From VGBV01 sp963813725 (GTDB lineage Bacteria; Actinomycetota; Thermoleophilia; Solirubrobacterales; 70-9): a DNA stretch of 64,000 nucleotides. A program made the translations under genes and the position numbers. This document shows, one piece after another, positions 30,242 to 40,457 of the stretch (within the stretch, counting starts at the first letter, position 1; each line of letters begins with the position of its first letter). Location of the stretch: contig CAWFAI010000014.1 of the NCBI GenBank assembly GCA_963813725.1, positions 1 to 64,000 of the forward strand, given 5' to 3'. Under the pieces are notes generated by a model that did not search any database, was not told where the DNA came from, and saw only the letters and a program-made list of their open reading frames with translations.

Positions 30242-31252
30242 GTGCCCAGGCTCCGCCTGATCTCCAACGACGCGGGCTCCGTACCGGTCGAGCCCGACCA
30301 GGAGCGACTGCCCGACGCCGACGCCTTCGACGCCTACTCGCGCACCGTCTCCGGCGTCGCCGAGCAGCTCGGCCCCTCGGTCGCCCACCTCGGGGTCGCC
30401 CGCCGCACCCGTCGCGGCCGCCGCGAGGGCGGCGGCAGCGCCGTCGCGATCACCCCCGACGGCTACCTGCTGACCTCGGCCCACGTCGTCGCCGAGGGCA
30501 ACGACGGCGTCAGCGCGACGTTCTCGGACGGCCGCGAGCTGGGCGCCGAGGTCGTCGGCACCGACCGGCTCTCCGACCTGGCGGTGGTCCGCGCCGAGGC
30601 GAGCGATCTTGCCCCCGCCCGGCTCGGCGATGCCGACGAGCTGCGGGTCGGCCAGCTCGTGGTCGCGATCGGCAGCCCGATGGGGCTGGCCGGCACGGTC
30701 ACCGCCGGCGTCGTCTCGGCCCTTGGCCGCTCGCTGCCGACGCGCTCGGGCTCGGCCGGCCGCTTGGTCGAGAACGTGATCCAGACAGACGCGGCGCTGA
30801 ACCCCGGCAACTCCGGCGGCGCGCTGGCGGACGGCCTCGCGCGCGTGGTTGGCGTCAACACCGCCGTCGCCGGGGTCGGCCTCGGGCTGGCGGTCCCGAT
30901 CAACGACGCCACCCGCAAGATCATCTCCTCGCTGATGAGCGACGGCCGCGTGCGCCGCGCCTACATCGGCATCGTCGGCGGCTCCCGCCCGCTGCCGCCC
31001 AAGGTCGCCTCGAGCGTCAGCCGCGAGCTGGGCATCGAGGTGGTCGAGGTGGTGGAGGGCAGTCCCGCTGCCCGCGCCGGTCTGCGGGCCGAGGACCTGA
31101 TCGTCGCCGTCGATGGCCACCCCGTCAGCGATGTTGGGGACCTGCAGCGCCTGATGGTGGCCGAGCGGATCGGCGAGAGCCTCGGGCTGGAGCTGGTCCG
31201 TGAGGGCCGAGAGCTGAAGCTCGACCTGGTCCCGCGCGAGCTCGAGTCCTGA
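30242..31252 (+). CDS. HtrA/DegP-like serine protease with PDZ domain, no visible membrane anchor
   Basis: 336 aa. The trypsin-like triad is present: LTSAHVVAEG (His), RLSDLAVVR (Asp), ALNPGNSGGALAD (Ser). A PDZ domain follows with GIEVVEVVEGSPAARAGLRAEDLIVAV. The N-terminus shows neither a signal peptide nor a helix long enough to cross the membrane, unlike most actinobacterial HtrA proteins. It may act in the cytoplasm, or the true start is missing. TAATAC lies 7 nt before GTG 30242. Confidence 0.85.
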   Translation: MPRLRLISNDAGSVPVEPDQERLPDADAFDAYSRTVSGVAEQLGPSVAHLGVARRTRRGRREGGGSAVAITPDGYLLTSAHVVAEGNDGVSATFSDGRELGAEVVGTDRLSDLAVVRAEASDLAPARLGDADELRVGQLVVAIGSPMGLAGTVTAGVVSALGRSLPTRSGSAGRLVENVIQTDAALNPGNSGGALADGLARVVGVNTAVAGVGLGLAVPINDATRKIISSLMSDGRVRRAYIGIVGGSRPLPPKVASSVSRELGIEVVEVVEGSPAARAGLRAEDLIVAVDGHPVSDVGDLQRLMVAERIGESLGLELVREGRELKLDLVPRELES

Positions 31253-31292
31253 AACTGGCGTACAACCAGCGCCGGGGATAGATTTCCTCGCC

Positions 31293-32894
31293 TTGAGCGA
31301 GGTCCAACGTGTGCTCGGGGCGGCGCTGTTGCACGTTCCGCATCCGCATCCCGGCGGCCGCCGCGAGCCGGCGCCCGGCGCGGTCAACCCGACGGCCGTC
31401 CTGATCACCTCATGCATGGGCCTGTTCCTGATCGGCGTCAACACGACGGCGATCAACACGGCGCTGAACGCGATCGCCGACCAGCTCGAGATGGGGTCGA
31501 GCGCGCTGAGCTGGGCGGTCGGCATCTACATGCTCGCCGTCGCGGCCTTCGTGGTACTCGGCGGGCGCTTGGGCGACCTGCTCGGCGAGCGCGTCGCGTT
31601 CAGCATCGGGCTGATCACGTTCGCGATCGGCGCCCTGCTGGTGGCGACCGCGAGCGGCGAGCTGACGGTGATCCTCGGTCGTCTCGTCCAGGGCCTGGGC
31701 TCGGCGACGCTGATGCCCGCGACGATGGCGATGCTGCGGATCGCCTTTCCGCCCGAGCGCCAGGGCTACGCGCTGGGAATCTGGGGCGCGACCGGAGGCG
31801 TCGCCTTCGCGCTCGGGCCGCTGATCGGGGGCGTGCTCACCGACGCGGCGAGCTGGCGCTGGGTCTGGTGGGGGTCGCTGATCTACGCGGGGGCGCTCGG
31901 CTTCATTGCGCTGCGCGCGCTGGAGGCGATGCCGCGGCCCACCGAGCGCCCCAGGGTGGACTACCTCGGGGTCGCGCTGCTGGCGCTCTCCCTGTTCAGC
32001 CTCATCCTGGCGCTGCAGGAGGGGCCGGACTGGGGCTGGGCCTCGGCCGAGAGCGTCGCCTCGTTCTGCGTGGCGCTGGCGGCGGGGTTCGCTCTGGTCG
32101 TATGGGAGCTGAGGACCGAGGAGCCGCTGCTGCACCTGCGGCTGCTGCGCATGCCGCCGCTGCTCGGCGCCCTCGTCGGCACCTTGGCCAACACGGTGTT
32201 CCTGATCGGGTTGATCTTCTTCTTCAACCTCTACGCGCAGGCGGTGGTCACGCTCGACTACTCCGCCGTCACCGCCAGCCTCGCCCTGCTGCCGTTCGGC
32301 TTCTCGATGTTCGTCGCCTCGCTGCTGGTCGGCCGGGTCGCCGATCGCTTCGGGTTCCGCTGGCCCGTCGCGGCGGGAATGGCGTTGATGGGCGTCGGGG
32401 GCGTGCTGCTGAGCGGGCTGGACGCCAGCTCCGACTACGGCGACGTCTGGTGGGCGATCACGATCGTCGGGGTGGGCGTGGGGACGACCTTCTCGGCGCC
32501 CTCCGCGGCGGGCCTCAAGGCCCTGCCGCCGGAACGCGCCGGCGAGGCCTCGGGGATCATCAACGTGGTCCGCTACGTGAGCGCGGCGCTCGTGATCTCA
32601 CTGGGCACGATCCTCTTCGTCCAGGTCGGCTCGGATGACCTCAACCGCGCCCTCGACGAGGCCGGGGTCCGCAAGCTCGAGGAGGAGCGGCTCGACAGGG
32701 TGCTGACCGGCGCGCCGACCGAGGTCAGCGAAACCGAGGCGTCGCTCGGCGCCGACACCAAGGCGGCCTTCGAGCGCGGGGCGGCGGAGGCGATCTCGCG
32801 CGGCTTCGCCGTCGTCTCGCTCGCGATCGGGATCGCCTGCCTGCTGTCGATGGCCGCCTGGCTGCTGCTGATGCGTCCCGCCAGGGCGCCCTAG
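31293..32894 (+). CDS. MFS drug-efflux-type transporter (DHA2, 14 TM)
   Basis: 533 aa with about 14 hydrophobic helices starting near residue 32. The loop after helix 2 is GGRLGDLLGERVAF (motif A), with LGRLVQGLGSATLMP (motif B-like) and GATGGVAFALGPLIGG (motif C of exporters). It is probably a proton-coupled exporter; substrate unknown. TTG 31293 is chosen because TAGATT (31279-31284) lies 8 nt upstream. Its 3' end overlaps the convergent next gene by 4 nt. Confidence 0.85.
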   Translation: MSEVQRVLGAALLHVPHPHPGGRREPAPGAVNPTAVLITSCMGLFLIGVNTTAINTALNAIADQLEMGSSALSWAVGIYMLAVAAFVVLGGRLGDLLGERVAFSIGLITFAIGALLVATASGELTVILGRLVQGLGSATLMPATMAMLRIAFPPERQGYALGIWGATGGVAFALGPLIGGVLTDAASWRWVWWGSLIYAGALGFIALRALEAMPRPTERPRVDYLGVALLALSLFSLILALQEGPDWGWASAESVASFCVALAAGFALVVWELRTEEPLLHLRLLRMPPLLGALVGTLANTVFLIGLIFFFNLYAQAVVTLDYSAVTASLALLPFGFSMFVASLLVGRVADRFGFRWPVAAGMALMGVGGVLLSGLDASSDYGDVWWAITIVGVGVGTTFSAPSAAGLKALPPERAGEASGIINVVRYVSAALVISLGTILFVQVGSDDLNRALDEAGVRKLEEERLDRVLTGAPTEVSETEASLGADTKAAFERGAAEAISRGFAVVSLAIGIACLLSMAAWLLLMRPARAP

Positions 32895-33343
32895 CTTCCG
32901 CCCTTCTTTCCCTCGGGCTTTCCCTTGCCCCCGCTCACGTCTATCCGCGCCACGACGCGATCGGCGTTCACAAGCCGGACGCCATAGCTGCCCGGCTCCT
33001 GGGCGAGCACGTCGAAGCGGGCCGGTGCATTCGGGGCGACGGGCTCCAGCAGCCCCAGGGCCGGGATCTCGAGCAGGTCTGTCTTGGGCGAGCGCACGAT
33101 CAGCTCGAGTTGGTCGCCGACCTGCATCGGGATCACCTTGACCTTGGCGCCGCCGACCACCACGCTGATGCCCAGGGCCTTGCCCTCGGGCACGGTGTCC
33201 GGCGGCTCCGTCGGCTCGGTCTCGCTGGCGATCGTGCTGCCCGTCCCCTCCTCGCGGAAGGAGCGGGTGTCGACCAGCGCCGCGGCCAGGGTGGAGATGC
33301 CGAGCAGGACCAGCATGATGATCAGGAGCCGGCGCGCCGCCAT
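32891..33343 (-). CDS. membrane-anchored or secreted protein, unknown
   Basis: 150 aa. The N-terminal helix (RRLLIIMLVLLGISTLAAAL) is a signal peptide or anchor, followed by a Thr/Glu/Pro linker and a small beta-rich domain (VKVIPMQVGDQLELIV, then FDVLAQEPGSYGVRL) resembling cupredoxin-like folds without copper ligands. The tail is Gly/Lys-rich. It is not homologous to anything I can name. It is convergent with the MFS gene and divergent from aroC. Confidence 0.7.
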   Translation of the reverse strand: MAARRLLIIMLVLLGISTLAAALVDTRSFREEGTGSTIASETEPTEPPDTVPEGKALGISVVVGGAKVKVIPMQVGDQLELIVRSPKTDLLEIPALGLLEPVAPNAPARFDVLAQEPGSYGVRLVNADRVVARIDVSGGKGKPEGKKGGS

Positions 33344-33462
33344 CCCGCAACGATATGGCGCGGCCGCCGCGACCGACGAAGGTTCGCGCAGGCGACGGCT
33401 TCTCCAGCGTCGCTCGCAACCGCGGGTGCGGAGACCATCTGCCCCTGATCTAGCCTAGGCGC

Positions 33463-34626
33463 GTGGAACTTCGCTTCACGACAGCGGGCGAGTCGCACGG
33501 CCCTGGGCTGGTCGCGATCGTCGAGGGGCTTCCGGCCGGCCTGGAGCTGGACCGCGACGCCCTGGACCGCGACATGGCCCGGCGCCAGCTCGGCCACGGG
33601 CGCGGCGGCCGCATGAAGATCGAGAGCGACGCGGTCGAGGTCCGCTCCGGCGTCCGGCACGGGCGCACCTTGGGCAGCCCGGTGGCGGTGCTGGTGGCAA
33701 ACCGGGACTACCCCAACTGGGACGTGCGCATGAACCCCTGGCCCGTGGACGAGGAGGTCGAGGAGTCCCACCTGCCCAGGCCCGGGCACGCCGACCTCGC
33801 CGGGCTGCACAAGTTCGGCTTCACCGACGTCCGCAACGTGCTCGAGCGCGCAAGCGCGCGCGAGACGGCGGCCCGCGTGGCGGCGGGGAGCCTCGCCAAG
33901 GGCTTTTTGACCGCGCTCGGCGTGAGCGTGCACAGCCACGTCACCCAGATCGCCTCGGTGTCCGCCCCGCCGCGGGACGACCTCGGACCCGAGGACTTCG
34001 ACGCGGTCGACGATTCGCCCGTGCGCTGCCTGGACGAGGCAACCTCGGCCGCGATGGTCGAGGAGATCGACCGCCTCCGCAAGGAGAACGAGAGCCTGGG
34101 GGGCAAGTTCGAGGTGCGCGCCTTCGGCCTGGTGCCGGGCCTGGGCTCGTATGTCGGCTGGGACCGCAAGCTCGACGGCCGCCTGGCGCAGGCCGTCTGC
34201 TCGATCCAGTCGGTGAAGGGCGTGTCGCTCGGCGAGGCCTGGGAGGTCGCCGGCCGCCCGGGCTCCGAGGCCCACGACGAGATCTTCCATTCACCCGAGC
34301 GCGGCTGGTACCGCGAGAGCAACCGGGCCGGCGGCCTGGAGGGAGGCATGACCAACGGCGAGCCCCTGATCGTCCAGGCGGCGATCAAGCCGATCTCGAC
34401 GATGACCCAGCCGCTGCGATCCGTGGACACCGAGACCAAGGAGCCCGCGCAGGCGATGCGCGAGCGCACGGACTCGACCGTGGTCCCGGCCGCGGGAGTG
34501 GTTGCCGAGGCGATGGTGGCGCTGGTGCTGGCTGCCGCCTACCGCGAGAAGTTCGGCGGGGACCACATCGACGACGTCCTGGCTGCCGTCGGCGCCTACA
34601 AGGAGCGGATCGGGTGGCGGAGGTAG
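33463..34626 (+). CDS. aroC: chorismate synthase
   Basis: 387 aa: RFTTAGESHGPGLVAIVEG near the N-terminus, the RRQLGHGRGGRMKIE signature, ASARETAARVAAG, and SNRAGGLEGGMTNGEP, with the C-terminal RTDSTVVPAAGVVAEA. It converts EPSP to chorismate with reduced FMN. TAGCCT (33451-33456) is 6 nt before GTG 33463. It overlaps the next gene by 13 nt, so the aro genes form an operon. Confidence 0.96.
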   Translation: MELRFTTAGESHGPGLVAIVEGLPAGLELDRDALDRDMARRQLGHGRGGRMKIESDAVEVRSGVRHGRTLGSPVAVLVANRDYPNWDVRMNPWPVDEEVEESHLPRPGHADLAGLHKFGFTDVRNVLERASARETAARVAAGSLAKGFLTALGVSVHSHVTQIASVSAPPRDDLGPEDFDAVDDSPVRCLDEATSAAMVEEIDRLRKENESLGGKFEVRAFGLVPGLGSYVGWDRKLDGRLAQAVCSIQSVKGVSLGEAWEVAGRPGSEAHDEIFHSPERGWYRESNRAGGLEGGMTNGEPLIVQAAIKPISTMTQPLRSVDTETKEPAQAMRERTDSTVVPAAGVVAEAMVALVLAAAYREKFGGDHIDDVLAAVGAYKERIGWRR

Positions 34627-36236
34627 GCGATGCGCGGGTCGCTGGACGAGGGGTCGATGCAGTCTCTCGGCCGGCGATCGTCTTCATCGGGTTCATGGCC
34701 GCGGGCAAGAGCGCCGCGGCCCGGGCCGCGGCGGCCACGCTGGGCACGACGGCCGAGGACGCCGACGAGCTGATCGAGCGCCGCCTCGGCGAGCCGATCG
34801 CGGCCTTCTTCGAGCGCAAGGGCGAGGCGGAGTTTCGCCGCCGCGAGGAGGAGCTTGTGCTGGAGCTGCTCCGGAGCGCCCGCAACGACCCCGCGCCCGT
34901 GGTCTTGGCGCTCGGCGGCGGCGCGGTGGAGAGCGAGCGCGTCCGCGAGGCGCTCGCCGGACACCTCTGCGTCTGGTGCAGGGTGGACGAGGAGCTGGCC
35001 TGGGAGCGCGCGTCGCGCGACGACGAGCGGCCCCTGGCCGCAGACCGGGATGGCTTCGCGCGCCGATTCCGCGAGCGGCAGCCCACCTACGAGTCCCTGG
35101 CGCGCGCGATCCTGCCGGGCAGCGCCCGCGAGGCCGCCGCGCGCGCGGCGCCGTGGCTCGCCGCCATGCGCGCGGCGCCGGGCGTGCGGATGATCTGGGC
35201 CGAGTCGGCCAGCGGCTCATACCCGGCGCTGGTCGGTGACGGCGCCCTGGAGCTGCTGGGCGAGGCTCGCGCAGCCGTCCCCGGCGCGCTGCCCGACCGC
35301 GTCTTCTGCGTCGCCGACAAGGCGGCGCTGTCTCACCACGCGCAGCTGCTGCCCGATCGGGAGCTGACGATCGAGGTCGACGGCAGCGAGTCATCGAAGA
35401 CCCTGGCCGAGGCCGAGCGGGTGCTGGGCCAGCTGACCGAGGGGGGCGCCCGCCGAGACGACCTGGTGCTGGCCTTCGGCGGCGGGGTCGTCGGCGACCT
35501 GGCGGGCTTCTGCGCCGCCACCTATCAGCGGGGGGTGGCGCTGGTGCAGGCGCCGACCACGCTGGTCGCCCAGGTGGACTCCGCCTACGGCGGCAAGACC
35601 GGGGTGGACCTGGCCGCGGCGAAGAACTACGTCGGCGCCTTTCACATGCCGATCGCGGTCCTGACCGACCCCGCGACGCTTACGACCCTGCCCGCCGAGG
35701 AGCTTGCGGCGGGCTTCGTCGAGGTGCTGAAGACCGGCCTGCTGGCGGGCGGCGAGCTGTGGGAGCGGGTACGTGGCGTCGGCTCACTCGAGCCGGCTCG
35801 GCTCGGCGACGTCGTCTTCGACTGCGCCCGGACCAAGATCGAGATCGTCGCCGCCGACGAGCGCGACTCGGGGAAGCGGGCGGTGCTGAACCTCGGCCAC
35901 ACCGTCGGCCACGCGATCGAGGCGGCGACCGGCTACGCGCGCTACCGCCACGGCGAGGCGGTCGGCCTGGGCCTGCTGGCGGCCCTGCGCCTCTCGGACG
36001 CCGGCGAGCTGCGAGCCGAGGTGGAATCCCTGCTCGCCGGCCACGGCCTGCCGACGTCGCTCGACGCCGACGCCGACGTGGACTCGGTCCTCGCCGCGAT
36101 CGGCCGTGACAAGAAGGCGACGGCCGAGGGAGTCGGCTTCGTGCTGCTGCCGGCGCCCGGCGAGCCCCGCTGGGGCCAGCGGGTCGATCCCGATAGGGTC
36201 CGCGCCGCCGTGGAGGAGCTTTATGCCGAGGGTTGA
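34614..36236 (+). CDS. aroKB: fused shikimate kinase / 3-dehydroquinate synthase
   Basis: 540 aa. Residues 20-185 are shikimate kinase: FIGFMAAGKSAAARAA (Walker A), EDADELIERR, FRRREEEL, LGGGAV. Residues 200-540 are AroB: FGGGVVGDLAGFCAATY, QAPTTLVAQVDSAYGGKTGV, VLNLGHTVGHAIEA (zinc His), YRHGEAVGLG and DKKATAEGVGFVLL. The two domains catalyse steps 5 and 2 of the shikimate pathway. The fusion occurs in some actinobacteria; here the reading is continuous. Confidence 0.94.
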   Translation: MAEVGDARVAGRGVDAVSRPAIVFIGFMAAGKSAAARAAAATLGTTAEDADELIERRLGEPIAAFFERKGEAEFRRREEELVLELLRSARNDPAPVVLALGGGAVESERVREALAGHLCVWCRVDEELAWERASRDDERPLAADRDGFARRFRERQPTYESLARAILPGSAREAAARAAPWLAAMRAAPGVRMIWAESASGSYPALVGDGALELLGEARAAVPGALPDRVFCVADKAALSHHAQLLPDRELTIEVDGSESSKTLAEAERVLGQLTEGGARRDDLVLAFGGGVVGDLAGFCAATYQRGVALVQAPTTLVAQVDSAYGGKTGVDLAAAKNYVGAFHMPIAVLTDPATLTTLPAEELAAGFVEVLKTGLLAGGELWERVRGVGSLEPARLGDVVFDCARTKIEIVAADERDSGKRAVLNLGHTVGHAIEAATGYARYRHGEAVGLGLLAALRLSDAGELRAEVESLLAGHGLPTSLDADADVDSVLAAIGRDKKATAEGVGFVLLPAPGEPRWGQRVDPDRVRAAVEELYAEG

Positions 36237-36660
36237 GGTCATGCACGGAGTCAACCTGGACCAGCTCGGCGGCCGCGACCCCAGCCAGTACGGCACCTTC
36301 ACGTTGCCGGAGCTGGAGCAGACGGTCGCCGGCTTCGCCGAGGAGCAGGGCCTGCAGGCGTCGTTCTTCCAGACCAACCACGAGGGCGAGTTCGTCGAGC
36401 GTCTGCACGCGCTTGCCGGGAAGGCTGACGCGGTGATCGTCAACGCCGGGGCGTGGAGCCATTACTCGTGGGCGATCCGCGACGCGCTCGAGTTCAGCGG
36501 CCTGCCGGCGGTCGAGGTCCACATCTCCGACATCTCCAAGCGCGAGGCCTGGAGGCGAGAGACCGTGTTCGCGGGCCTCACGATCGGCCGCATCTACGGC
36601 AAGCAGGAGCAGGGCTACCGCGAGGCGCTCGAGCTGATCGCCGAGCACCTGAAGAAGTGA
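36223..36660 (+). CDS. aroQ: type II 3-dehydroquinate dehydratase
   Basis: 145 aa, the usual type II length. MHGVNLDQLGGRDPSQYG stands where GPNLNLLGxRxPxxYG is usual and keeps the catalytic Tyr; FFQTNHEGEFVERLH, VNAGAWSHYSWAIRDAL and VEVHISDISKREAWR follow. It dehydrates dehydroquinate. ATG 36223 overlaps aroKB by 14 nt. Confidence 0.92.
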   Translation: MPRVEVMHGVNLDQLGGRDPSQYGTFTLPELEQTVAGFAEEQGLQASFFQTNHEGEFVERLHALAGKADAVIVNAGAWSHYSWAIRDALEFSGLPAVEVHISDISKREAWRRETVFAGLTIGRIYGKQEQGYREALELIAEHLKK

Positions 36661-37737
36661 GCGGCCCGACCGCCGCCGATGCGCGCGCGGCGCGCCTGGA
36701 GGGCCTCGTCACCGCCGCGGGACTTGACGCCCTCTACGTCTCTGACCTCCTGAACGTCCGCTACCTGACCGGCTTCGGAGGCACGAACGGCGCCTGCCTG
36801 GTCGGCCCGGGGCTGCGCGAATTCTTCACCGACTTTCGCTACACCGAGCGGGCCGCGGCTGAGGTGGGGGAGGGCTGGGAGCGACCCAGGGGCGAGCGCG
36901 AGCTGCTGCCCCAGATCGCCGCGCGCATGAGCGGCCGGGTCGGCTACGAGGACGACAAGCTCAGCGCGCGCCAGCTCGGCAAGCTCGCCGACGCGGTCGG
37001 CGAGTGAGGTCGAGCTGGCGCCGGCGGGTGACCTGGTCGAGGAGCTGCGCGCGGTCAAGGACGACGGCGAGGTGGAGAGGATCGCCGCCGCCGCCCAGCT
37101 CACCGACGAGGTCTATCGCTGGGCGCTCGACCGGGGGCTGGCGGGCCGGCCCGAGCGCGAGGTCGCGCGGGCCTGCGAGGCCCGCATCCGCGAGCTCGGT
37201 GCCGAGCCGTCCTTTCCGCCTATCGTCGCGGCGGGCCCGAACGGCGCGCTCCCGCACGCCGAACCGGGTGGCCGCGAGATCGGCAGGGGGGAGCTGGTGG
37301 TGTTCGACATGGGGGCCGAGCTGGACGGTTACTGCTCGGATTGCACCCGCACCTTCGCCACCGGCGATCCCGGGGCCGAGGCGAGCGAGGCCTACGAGCT
37401 GGTCCGCGAGGCGCAGGCGAAGGCTCTGGAGGCGGTGCGCCCCGGGCTCTCGGGATCCCAGGCGGACGCGGTCGCGCGCGAGGCGATTGAGGCCGGGGGC
37501 CACGGGGACCGATTCGGCCACGGGCTCGGCCACGGCGTCGGGATCGAGGTGCACGAGGCCCCCCGGCTGGCCGCCAGCTCCAAGGATGAGCTGCGGGCCG
37601 GCAACGTCGTCACCGTCGAGCCGGGCGTCTATCTGCCCGGGAAGCTGGGCGTGCGGATCGAGGACCTGGTCGTCCTCGGCGAGGACTCGAACCGGAACCT
37701 GAGCGGCCTCGACAAGGGCCTCACGCTCGTCTCGTAG
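36657..37737 (+). CDS. M24 aminopeptidase (Xaa-Pro type); one frameshift
   Basis: The N-terminal creatinase-like domain (LYVSDLLNVRYLTGFGG) ends in frame 3 at 37007. Deleting one T restores GEEVELAPAGDLVEEL and leads to the pita-bread domain with DMGAELDGYCSDCTRTF (metal Asp pair), FGHGLGHGVGIEVHEAPR (His) and VVTVEPGVYLPGKLGVRIED (Glu pair). It removes N-terminal residues before proline. GTG overlaps the aroQ stop. This gene commonly sits between aroQ and efp in actinobacteria. Confidence 0.88.
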
Positions 37738-37769
37738 GTCGCGCCGACGCCTGACCCGGGCCTAGATGA

Positions 37770-38959
37770 CTACGCGGCCGCGGCAGCCGGCTCGGGCTCG
37801 CTCCCGCGCCGCAATCGCAGCGCCACCAGCGGGAAGACGAGCGTGGAGATGATCGCCGCGCCCACCAGGCCGGCCGAGGTGGATGAGCGCATGTGTCCCT
37901 GATCCACGGCGATCGTGGTGATCGCGACCACCAGGGGCAGCTGCGTGGACGAGTAGAAGGCGAGCGCGGCGCGGTCGCGCAGGGAGGCGAACTCGCCGCG
38001 ATAGAGCAGCAGCGCCGGGACGTGCCCCGCACGACCAGGAACAGGCCCAGGAACATCAGCATCTTCAGCACCGCCTCGGCCGATGACGTCAGGGCGTCGA
38101 GGTCGAACGCCATGCCGCTGGTGATGAAGAAGAACGGGATCAGCAGGCCGTAGCCGACCGCCACCAGCTTCGACTCCAGCACCCCGACCTCGCGCTTGCG
38201 CAGCGCCACCCGCGTGATCATCCCCGCGACGAAGCCGCCCAGCAGCAGGTCCAGCCCCAGCTCGGAGGCGAGCGCGACCAGGCCGAACACCAGCACCACG
38301 GCCAGCCGCACGGCGAGCTGGCTGCTGGTCTCCAGGGTCCGCTCCAGGAACGGCCAGCCCTTCCACGCCGAGCGCACCGCCACCAAGCCCGTGAAGACCG
38401 CCACCGCGACGAAGGCGATCAGGATCACGGCCTCGTGGACCGGGTTGGCGGTCGAGAGGACCAGCGTCACCAGCAGGATCGGGCCGAACTCGCCCATACC
38501 GCCGGCCGCCAGCAGGTAGGTGCCGAAGCGGGTCTTGATCTCGCCCGCGTCCTTCAGGATCGGGATCAGCGTCCCGATCGCCGTGGTCGCCATCGCCGAG
38601 CCGGTGTAGAGGTAGGAGAGCACGACGCCGGCCGCCGCCAGGATGCCGCCGAGGCCGTAGGCCAGCACCAGCGACAGCGCCCAGCCCAGGGCGCCCAGCC
38701 TCAGGGGCTTCCCCCTGATCCGCTCGAAGTCGATCTCGTAGCCGGCGAAGAAGAACAGCATCCCCAGCCCCAGGTCGCCGAGGAAGTCGGTCGTCGGGTC
38801 GATCTTCGCCCAGTCCAGCCCCTGGGGCCCGATCAGGATCCCCAGCAGCAGCTCGACCACGACGACCGGGATCGCCAGCTTCGGCGAGATGAACATCACC
38901 AACAGCCCCGCCAGCGCGGCGATGCCGACGATGACGAGGACCGATGGGGCGTCGACCAT
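37770..38959 (-). CDS. CPA2-family cation:proton antiporter; one frameshift
   Basis: The minus-strand frame from ATG 38959 (MVDAPSVLVIVGIAAL) has about eleven helices, with GLGMLFFFAGYEIDFERI (the discontinuous helix motif), SAMATTAIGTLIPILKDAG and SGMAFDLDAL. A shift near 38030 leads to LLLYRGEFASLRDRAAL and STQLPLVVAITTIAV. This is the KefB/NapA-like membrane part without an RCK domain. It is likely a Na+ or K+/H+ exchanger. Confidence 0.85.
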
Positions 38960-39039
38960 CGGCTGGGAGCATCTCAAGCCGACCGGCGCTGGGCTGCCAG
39001 GGATGGGGTCCCGGCTCACGCGGGCGATACCCTCGGCCG

Positions 39040-40356
39040 GTGCTCGTAGGCGGATCAACGAGCCTCCCACCGGGGCCGCGGACCCCCGCCGTCCTCAACA
39101 CCGCGCGCGTGACGCGGCGGCCGCTCGAGGCCTTGCTCGCATGGCAGCGGCGCTACGGCAACATCTTCACCGTTCGCTTCCTCACCTTCGGCACCGGCGT
39201 CTACGTCGCCGATCCCGATGCCATCCGCAGCCTGCTGACCGGTGACCAGTCCGACCTGCGCGCCGGCGAGGCGAACGAGCCGCTCGGCCCCTTGGTCGGC
39301 CCCAACTCGGTTCTGCTGCTGGACGGCCCGCGGCATCTTCGCCAGCGCAAGCTGCTGCTGCCTCCGTTCCAGGGCTCGCCCCTGAACTCCTTTCGCGATG
39401 TGATCCGCGAGGTTGCCGAGGCCGAGGTCGCGGGCTGGAGGCCCGGGGCCGAGTTCCAGATGCGCGAGCGGATGCGCGTGCTCACGTTCGAGGTCATCTG
39501 CCGCGCGGTCTTCGGGGTCACCGAGCCCGAGCGGGTCGCCCGCCTGCAGGGAGCGCTGGGGCCGCTGATGGACACCGGCGCCACGACCGCGTTTCTGCCC
39601 GGGTTCATGCAGCGGGACCTGGGGCGCTTCAGCCCCTGGGGCCGGCTGCAGCGGCGGCTGCGAACCGCCGACGCCCTGATCTACGGGGAGATCGAGCGCC
39701 GTCGCGACCAGCCGGACCTCGACGAGCGCACCGACGTCCTGTCCCTGCTGCTGCGCGCCCGGGACGAGGAGGGCGAGGCGATGAGCGATGCCGAGCTGCG
39801 CGACGAGCTGATGACGATGCTGGCGGCGGGCCACGAGACCACCGCGACCGCTCTTGCGTTCGCCTTCGACCTGCTCCTGCACAGCCCCGACGCGTACGCG
39901 CGGCTTCGCGAATCCCTGGCCGCGGGTGAGGACGACTACCTGCAGGCCGTCGTCAGCGAGACCCTGCGCCTGCGCCCCGTGATCGACGCGAGCCAGCGGA
40001 CCCTGACGAAGCCGCGCGTGGTCGGCGATTGGGAGCTGCCCGCCGGGATCCGCGTCTATCCCGGCATCGCGCTGGTCCAGCGCCGCGAGGACCTCTATCC
40101 GCAGGCCGACAGCTTCCGCCCCGAGCGCTTCTTGGAGGGCGACGTCGAGTCGTATGCCTGGATTCCATTCGGCGGCGGCATCCGCCGCTGCATCGGCGCC
40201 GCTCTCGCCCAGGCCGAGATGGCCGAGGCGATCCGGATCGTCGCCACCAGCGTCGAGCTGCGGCCGCTGCGCCCGGAGCCCGACCCCGTCGTGCTGCGCG
40301 GGATCACGCTCGTGCCCCGCCACGGCACCCGCGTCGCGGTCACGGGTCCCGCCTGA
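39040..40356 (+). CDS. cytochrome P450
   Basis: 438 aa. MLAAGHETTATALAF (I-helix AGxxT), VVSETLRLRP (K-helix ExxR), FRPERFLEG (PERF) and FGGGIRRCIGAALAQAE (heme Cys loop) are all intact. No redox partner is nearby. The PERF and heme motifs resemble bacterial CYP110/CYP135-like groups; substrate unknown. GATACC (39026-39031) is 8 nt before GTG 39040. Confidence 0.93.
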   Translation: MLVGGSTSLPPGPRTPAVLNTARVTRRPLEALLAWQRRYGNIFTVRFLTFGTGVYVADPDAIRSLLTGDQSDLRAGEANEPLGPLVGPNSVLLLDGPRHLRQRKLLLPPFQGSPLNSFRDVIREVAEAEVAGWRPGAEFQMRERMRVLTFEVICRAVFGVTEPERVARLQGALGPLMDTGATTAFLPGFMQRDLGRFSPWGRLQRRLRTADALIYGEIERRRDQPDLDERTDVLSLLLRARDEEGEAMSDAELRDELMTMLAAGHETTATALAFAFDLLLHSPDAYARLRESLAAGEDDYLQAVVSETLRLRPVIDASQRTLTKPRVVGDWELPAGIRVYPGIALVQRREDLYPQADSFRPERFLEGDVESYAWIPFGGGIRRCIGAALAQAEMAEAIRIVATSVELRPLRPEPDPVVLRGITLVPRHGTRVAVTGPA

Positions 40357-40457
40357 GCGCCTTCGGCGCGATCGTCACGGTCAAGGACGGCAAGATCCTC
40401 TCGGCGATCGGTTACGCCTCGCCCGGCCGAGCCCGGCGGGCAGCGGGCCTTTCGTAG
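40357..40457 (+). pseudogene. C-terminal remnant of an MSxENVE-type SnoaL-like gene
   Basis: Just after the P450 stop, one frame reads GAIVTVKDGKILSAIGYAS and ends RAAGLS at a TAG (40455-40457). This is the last strand plus the EAAGLSE-like end of the family. No N-terminal part exists, so it is a fossil. Confidence 0.55.
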
